Shown here piece by piece: positions 56,541 to 64,000 of a stretch of 64,000 nucleotides of DNA. The notes beneath the pieces were generated by a model that saw only the letters and a list, made by a program, of their open reading frames with translations, was not told where the DNA came from and made no database searches. The number at the start of each line of letters is the position of its first letter. Within the stretch, counting starts at the first letter, position 1. A program made the position numbers and the translations under genes. The stretch covers positions 620,001 through 684,000 of the forward strand of contig JAWZYV010012519.1 in the NCBI GenBank assembly GCA_038373885.1, written 5' to 3'. This DNA is from Cheiracanthium punctorium. Lineage: Eukaryota > Arthropoda > Arachnida > Araneae > Cheiracanthiidae.

Positions 56541-59500
56541 CAAACAAAATTTGTAGAAATTAACGTTACGAAAACGCAATATTGCCAGGGAATGGATCAA
56601 ATCAGCTGTATTCAAACTTTTAGGCAATGCAACCCTGCTTGGAGCATCCAGATAATATGTCTATTTATAAAATATTCACGTGGGGTGTAAAGTAAGAAAT
56701 AAAATATTAAACGAAATATAATTGTTAATGTACATTATCTCATGATAAATGCATTCATATATGCATTTATATAATGCTGTATAATAAATTTCGACATTTA
56801 ATAGAATTCCACATTTTAAAACAAAATTTTTAAAAACGTTTATCAATCATGTATTTTGAATTCAATTAAATTTACGTACATTTTTTTTAGTTCACCTGGC
56901 GAAAGCAGGACATTTTTTCGCGACTTCGCTACTTTCTTTCAACTATCATTTTTGTTCAAGTTGACGAAAAAAAAAACCGCACAGATTAGTTTAATAATTT
57001 CAAAGTGGAAATTTACTGGCATAAATTTAACTTAATCCCGATTTCTGATTTTTTAAGTTCTTCAGAAAACTATTAAAGTTGCTGTAAAAACGCTTTCTCA
57101 AAGCGCATCCTTTTATAATAAAATTTAATTTTTATAAGCATATCCAGATTCAGTAAATCCTTTTATGAAAAAAATTCTCATTATTTCTTATAAAAGAATG
57201 TGATTAATTTCATAATTTATCAAATTATTTTGTTAATTTTTGAAATAGATTTATAAAACTATTTGAAAGCACATAATTAAAATTAATAACAATGTAAGTT
57301 AAATTAATAAAAAAATTTCATAAAATTTTAGATATGAATTAAAGACACTAAATTTTGTTACATCAGATCTTAGTTTTGCCGTCAATACTGAGAAAGCTTT
57401 TATACAGCGTATACTTTGGCGTGACCTTAGTTTTCGCAATCGTTAGTCCAAGATGCATGCTTCCAGTTACAAAAATGATCAGAATTAGACTCAGAAGATA
57501 TTAAACGTCTGAAACAAAAGAAAGAAATAGCGAAAACAATACGCAATCTTAATTTCTATACAGCCCCTACGTTCCTACATTCACATCTAGGGAAATCTTG
57601 CCTATACAAAAACACTGCAAACAGAACTAGTTCAAAATTGGTACAACAGATATTCATCAACATGTGAAACGTGATGTTTAGTGACTTAAACCTTTTTTCA
57701 CACGTCTTCATTTACATATTCTAAAGGGGCCGTACGCAAAATGAAATTCTGAAAAAAGGGAATTTCTTTTGAAAAATTATTCGAAAAACAAAACATGTAT
57801 CCACCTACCGTCAATATCTTCAGTAATGCATGGATACTGAGTTCGTTAACAAGAGAAATTATTGGGGCTATATTAGAAAGTCCCCCTCGGAGACTCTCCT
57901 CGGCCTAGATCCCTCGTTCAGATAACTGATCGTTACACCACACTATACCCGCGCAAGTCGCCAAAAATCCCAGTCCAGTGAGTACAATCATAGACCTAAT
58001 AAAATCTGTGGAGTTCGAAGCTCAACAAATTCACGTTGTCGTATTGTGTTTCCTGAGAATCAGAATCCAATAAAATTCCACAAGTTATGGCGGAAAATTG
58101 TTTCACATTGCGTTTAGAAGAGTTTGGGAGTATTTGTATGCATTATAAAAAAATATACTTTTTTTTTTCAGTAGTAGCGATTAGTCAAATATTATACTTT
58201 TTTTTTTACTTGAAGAGTATTTTTGTCATGATTATACCTACTGAGACCTCGTTCTTCTGATATGGCGAAATGCTCCCATTTCCATTTGTGTAGGATCCCT
58301 GCACTATGTGTTAAAACTTTGAACTTGAATTTCTCCGTTAACATTGTTCTTAGCACTATTGAACCCTTGATTGCAATTGCTGTGATTGTGCTTTGTAAGG
58401 GCAAGATTTATATAAATATGAACCTAGAGATCTGATAACGGTATACAAATTCAGATTGTGTTCTTTTTAACTAAATACTTTTTTTCACTTCAATTTTTTA
58501 AAATCTTCACTCTGCATCTAATATTGACCATTATTGCAAATGGAAGTATTCATCTAGGATTAACGGTTGTGAAAATAAAGGTCTGTCAACTTGAACCTGG
58601 ACATGCTGTGTATTAGGCAAAGCAACACACTCTTCATTATTTTTCAAAAAAAATTCTGACATTAGCTTGAAAAGGCGGTTTTTATCTTGCCATCATACGA
58701 TATTAGAAAGTCCGTAATTACTAAATTACTGCAATATCCTATTCACGACTGCAAATAAACTCTTCACCCCATCTGTAAGAACAAATTCACCTAAGAAGGA
58801 ACATAAACGGAAATTTACATTCATGTGGCGTAATAAACACCTTCTGCAAATATAGCAACTGAATGAACATTAAAGTACCATAATAAATTAACCGTAATAT
58901 TTATTCACAGATTCATTCCTATTGAATGTTACGTGACTAACGTATCAATGAAGCATGCACCTTTTTACGTTTTGTAACTAGTTCTGCCACCTAGCGATAA
59001 GAATTAAAAACTTGTAGACTCAGTAAATTCAGTTATGAAAAAAAAAAAAAAGGAACAAACAGTCGAAAAAAAAGGAAATTTTGTACTTTCATCTTCGTTA
59101 ATGGATTGAACTTAAAATTACGATAAAATTAAACCAAAAGATTTACGATATGATAATCCAAAGATCTTCACAGATTTATACAGAATTCTAATTTGTTTAA
59201 CAAAATTAACCTGATGTTTTTTTGTACTTTTTTCGTGTAGTAAGAAAGGGAAATTTTTTCCAACAGTTGCAAGAGCGAATTTTTAACAAAATTCGTTTTC
59301 ATGAAGAAAGTTTGTCAGGAAGTCGTTTCAATTATTTCTTTTGATCAAGTGACAATGTGAAACTTTACAAACTTCTTTCCACATACAGTTATCACTCAAG
59401 ATTTTACAATGAAATTTCACATCCGATTGCCAATGTGAGGTTTAACTCACAGTTGCTGTCTTTCAGACTCTGTGGAAGATTCTGCTAGACCAGATCTGTA

Positions 59501-62500
59501 AACCGGATGTTTATGATCCCGTTTAGATATCTGTTCCAGCACCTGTAACTAACCAACCACTGATCAAAGGATAATACTTTCACAAGCAGCTAGCTCTCTA
59601 CAAGTGAAGGGAATCTCTCTGTAACGCGTGTGCCATTCGATTTCATGGTTGCCTTAGTGTAACAAAAGACTCATTAAGATCAACGGTGTCGTTTAATTGC
59701 GTAAAAGGTTTTGCGGAAGTTTAAAAAGTGTTTCTCGCCCATTTAGCAGCGGTTATCAAACAATGGGAGTAGAGGGAAACGTTTCGTCAATACAATACTT
59801 CACATTGAAAAGCCGTCTATGCAGAGTAATGTGTCTTGGAGTTTACGAAATTAACCGACACTTTCCTTGCATCCCTTGAAAAGCAGACATTTGAGCGTTA
59901 TGAAATTCAGAATATATGGAGCTGTCACTTTTATTCCAATGTTGAAATCCATTGACACCCCCATTGAAAAACTCTTTGTAACATCATGTATTTCCCAACG
60001 TATCAGAGTGTTAAAAATTCATTTAACAGCATTCAGTGGCATTCGTGTACAAATGACAGAGTTACAAATTAATAGCCTCAGCTATTTCCAAAATTTAAAA
60101 CTAGTTTTATGCTAATGGATAACAGTAGTTACTAACTGAAACTTACCAGTTAAATTACTTTGATAATAACTTGTTTGTCGGTGAACTATGATATTTTCAC
60201 AAAATATTTTTTTAATTTTTTTCCTAAAAACTGAAATTTATTTATTTTATTAAATACAAACGTGATTTTATAATATATGTTGTATATAGGTAATATCAAC
60301 AGAACTAGTTTTCTGTCTTTAATATAATGTTAGCTATAAAACGCAGCACTGATAGATTATTAATTTTGACTTGTGAAGTCTCCTTTAAGCACCTTTAACT
60401 TATTTTTAAGTATTAAAAATATGCGAAAAAATTTTTGTTTAACAATTTACATTAAATAATATGATTTGCTACAGAACTATTATGATTGCTACAGAAGCAT
60501 CTAAAATGTTTATATATTTTTTTTTCTAAAAATATATAAAAAGATAAACTACTAACAGCGCTTAAAAAACTATGCAAGAATATCTAAAAGAATTTTCTCT
60601 TTTTATGAAACCATCGGTATTCACCCACCTTGGAAAAAATTTCTAATTTGGGAAAGAAAATGATTTTTCTAATACACATTTTTTTAGCATGGTCTTTTTA
60701 TGTCTTATATATTATCCATAAAACATGACGTACAAATTTATGCTGATTTTATTTTATTTTACAAGCGCATTTTTTTTTTTACTGACATAATGACTTCAAC
60801 AAATTTCCGAGACAAAATAATTTCCTATATTAGTTTTAGATATAAAGAACTGTTTTGTTTTGTTTTATTTTGTGGTCCAAAATAAAATATTATTTTTGAA
60901 ATTTGTTTAAAATTGTGTGCTTGTAAAGACTAAGGACAACTGTTTAATGAAATAAGCGTAAGAAATTTTTAAATTGCTCATATGGTTTTTTAAATGACTA
61001 TATTGTAATGATACTTCCTGTAAACTTATCACTACTCTTGGATGACTGTATCTGTGAATAATCCCAATCTAATAATTCTGTCTGTTCATCATATAGAAGA
61101 GAATATTTCCAACCTTAAAAATGCGAAAATATAATTAGAGTATAATAAACGGTCCCTGTTCATACAAACAGCACCCTCATTGTTAGGTTCGTCCAACACA
61201 TCCAACACATGTTAGGACAGTCCAACACATTGGGAAATAAATCATCTTCTGATGAGAAGGATGATAAACTGGAGGAAAATCATTTTTATGTGTACAGGGA
61301 AGCTTAAGTATCTTCTCATCCTATCACAAACTCGGTAATCCTCCCCATCTTCACACAAGTGCACACTCTGACATGTCGCACGATTCAAAGCTAAACGAAG
61401 TGTTAAGTGAGAGACACTGACCATCTGCCTCTCCGACTATTGTCGTGTTCATTATTACTTCGCAACAGTGATTTGCAGTATATCCGTGAGATTTCCATAT
61501 CTGCTAGAAAACAAACGGATATTATAACCCCCCCCCCTCCTCAAACCTCTCTCATATACCAATAATAATCACAGGTGGGGGAGTCAAGCCGCATCTCCTG
61601 ACATTGTCACGTGAGGGCTAAATTTTGTGGGCAAAAAGGGAAGAATTAGCGTCAGTTTCTTCTCACGACTTTCTATTTTCCCCATCTTTTTTTGTCTTTC
61701 ATGGATTCGCGGTCATCCGCAACCCCTGGTCCTTCCGCTTCCTCGTCTCTTGTTCCCCTTGTTCCCAGGTTTATCTTTGTTTTATTTTCAATATTTTCCT
61801 GTCCGTGCCCCCCCCCCTCCTCCTGAAGTATACACTACTCATCTAATATCCATCAAGTTTTCAAACACTAACCTGTTAGCATGGAAGAAAATCTTCGGGT
61901 TCCAGCATGTTCAGGGGCAAGAGGCTTAAAGAATGCCTTGTGGATTACGTTTTCGTGTGTAAAAACGTGTTAGACAAAACTTTTATGAAGAATATCAATT
62001 TGATAAATGATTGGGTTGTTTTTCTTTTATGATTCTTTTGCCATCCCCGTATTATTTTGGCGAAATATCATCAAATAAAAAATTTTAACGGGGATAAAGC
62101 TTTCATTGAACAAGCTTTTTGTTCCAGTTAAATCTGCCCAACTAATATTGAAACTTATGAAGTAGTAGCTAGAACAGGATCAAATTTAATATTTTGTGAG
62201 CGCTTTAAAAGTTAATGTATTAGATCTTAATTTCACGGCAGTACGCTTTAGACTCCTACGAGTCAAATAATTCATTGATTCATCACTGAAAGCTTAACTC
62301 ACAAAAGCAAAACTTGTAACTACATCACAAGCGTGTAGGCAAAAGTAGTACAAATTTGTTTTCAGAGTAAGATATGATAGTATAAATAAATTACAAAGAA
62401 AGAAAAAGAAAAACTTAAATAAATTAATATAAAATATAATTTTGAAATAATAATTTTTAAAAATCGGATAATTTTCTTTTTAAAAAACACCCCTTCAGTT

Positions 62501-64000
62501 ACCTAAATACTACTTTTTATTTTTATTTATTTATTTACTTTATTTTATTTTATTGTCTGTTTTCAGATAGCAAATTTTATCGTATAGTTTAAAAATCTCA
62601 TAAACTCTTTTTACAAAAATAAAAGTATGCATAATTATGAGGTTTCCGAACGAATAAAGAGACGAGATTTCAATCCCTTGTATTCTTTTACGCATTGCCT
62701 AGACACCAGCAATTTGAATATAACACTGCCAATGTATGATTACTTCCCGAGTTTACCATTACAAGACCATGACAAGATACATTACATCTTAAGATTGACA
62801 TCACTTATTTCGTAAGTTATCTGCTGTAATTTTTTTTTCAGATAAAACTGATCACACAAACAAGAGAAAAGTAATGCGATTCAGTTTCTGCCAATGTGTC
62901 AAAAATTGATGTCAGTTTTGATTTCAAAATTCACCAAGGCCGTGTTAGGATAATTGGACTTCGGAAGATTTTAGGCTGGTAAAAAAAGAGCATTGCAATT
63001 TTTTTTCGGTGTTGAGCTGAGAAGTTGGAAGCCTTGAATGATTTTTTGCGGCTTCTCAAGGCAGTTAATGAGAGTGTTTAATTTCATACTTCACTGAGCT
63101 CGTTCGCGGTTATGAAATGGAAGTTGGCTTCAGATAAAAGAACCAAAAGAGAAACAATTGAAAGTTATGGTGGCTTCCGGCTGAGTATAAGAAATCTCGT
63201 ATTTCAACAACCAAAGTTGACTATTTAAATTCTATTTTAGAGTAAAAGCCTCTTGCAAAATTAAAATGCGATGAGCATGCAAGCTGAAAATATTCTGAAA
63301 AAAAAATTGAATTCTTAAATTAACATCTCATTGTCGTTGCCAAAACACTAAAAGAGGCATTTTGAAAAATCATTTATTTTATATCCTGTAACAAGTGGAA
63401 GTGGTGTTAATTGTGCCATGATGTCTTGAATTTTTGCATAAAAATGCACAGAATTTTCCTTATATATTCTGTAATGAGAAATTTGACTACATTTAAAGAA
63501 ATCAGCAGAGTTTAATTACATTTTTCGCTTGATGTCATTTCTGTAACATCTAAATTTTACACGCATTTCACACTTATAAGTTACACTTTGGACTATTCAG
63601 TAAGTTTTTTAATAGTTTCTTCAAAACAAATAATGCATTTAAAACTTTCTTGTTATTACATTAGAATATCAATGCGCTTTCACAAGAAGCATTTCTACAC
63701 GTTCAGCACCAAATCGCCTTTTATATACTAAAACTAAATTCGTTTACTTTCTTTTCCATAGTCAATATTTCTTAATTTAGTTACGAAAACATAGAACAAC
63801 TGCTGTTGGGGCGAGATTACTTTTTTAACTTTCTAACGATGGACTCATATTCAAAACAATTTCCGGTTAATTCCCTGAGACGACTTTCGTGTTTTATAAT
63901 TCTTTGGGTTTTCTGTTCTTACCTTCCAGTTAATTTTCCCGAGGTCAATAGACGAAGCCTAAGAAGAAACAAAGCTGAAACATATTAATTAAATGCTTGC
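56541..64000. other. AT-rich non-coding DNA
   Basis: No gene can be supported. Frames around 56496-56690, 58192-58404, 59697-60115, 61625-61929, 62627-62815 and 63806-63985 are short and unrecognised. Small homopolymer runs (C runs near 61530 and 61810, A run near 59040) are the only clear structure. Confidence 0.5.

Noticed and set aside
1..64000. CRISPR arrays, bacterial operons, rRNA genes
   Set aside because: No regularly spaced repeats with unique spacers, no ribosome-binding-site-led gene clusters and no rRNA-like sequence. The window is eukaryotic.

Overview
This is animal (eukaryotic) nuclear DNA: very AT-rich, gene-poor, with intron-type splice signals, microsatellites and many transposable elements. 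A full-length BEL/Pao LTR retrotransposon, piggyBac-, mariner/pogo- and hAT-type non-autonomous elements and a Maverick-like element fit an arthropod. An arachnid such as a spider is my best guess, but this is inference from the repeat content only.

Region 1-10.5 kb is mostly anonymous AT-rich sequence. It holds one small, well-bounded coding exon on the minus strand (8724-8853) that encodes the end of a PR/SET domain of the PRDM class. The window may therefore be largely intron or flank of a PRDM gene. There is also an eroded coding-like fragment (about 4545-4960) and a piggyBac-type MITE.

Region 10.5-18.6 kb is a stack of insertions within insertions. A pogo/Tigger-like element (10486-18573) contains a mariner-like MITE (10642-18441). 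The MITE contains a complete BEL/Pao retrotransposon (11084-18432) with identical 220-bp LTRs, a 5-bp target duplication and one uninterrupted Gag-Pol frame. The 5' LTR is split by a 1.33-kb hAT-like element with an 8-bp duplication, which itself carries a 587-bp nested element.

Region 18.6-42.3 kb is AT-rich non-coding DNA with scattered MITEs, a short hairpin with a tandem repeat, a poly-T tract and several less AT-rich islands that could be conserved regulatory DNA.

The main find is at 42278-56534. This 14.26-kb element is an almost perfect giant palindrome of two 7.1-kb arms around a 66-bp loop. It is bounded by a 6-bp direct duplication (ATTATT), and its ends read AGTAGTAG...CTACTACT. 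A 6-bp duplication and AG-starting inverted ends are features of Maverick/Polinton elements, but neither arm shows a recognisable polymerase, integrase or capsid gene. Each arm carries one intact copy of a 486-codon gene, the two converging on the loop. Its product combines a degenerate AlkB-like domain (iron and 2-oxoglutarate residues lost), a Myc-like nuclear signal, two PC4-like single-strand DNA-binding folds and a C-terminal CVIM prenylation box. Each arm also has tandem arrays and a set of outward-facing splice signals.

Region 56.5-64 kb is AT-rich with no supportable gene.
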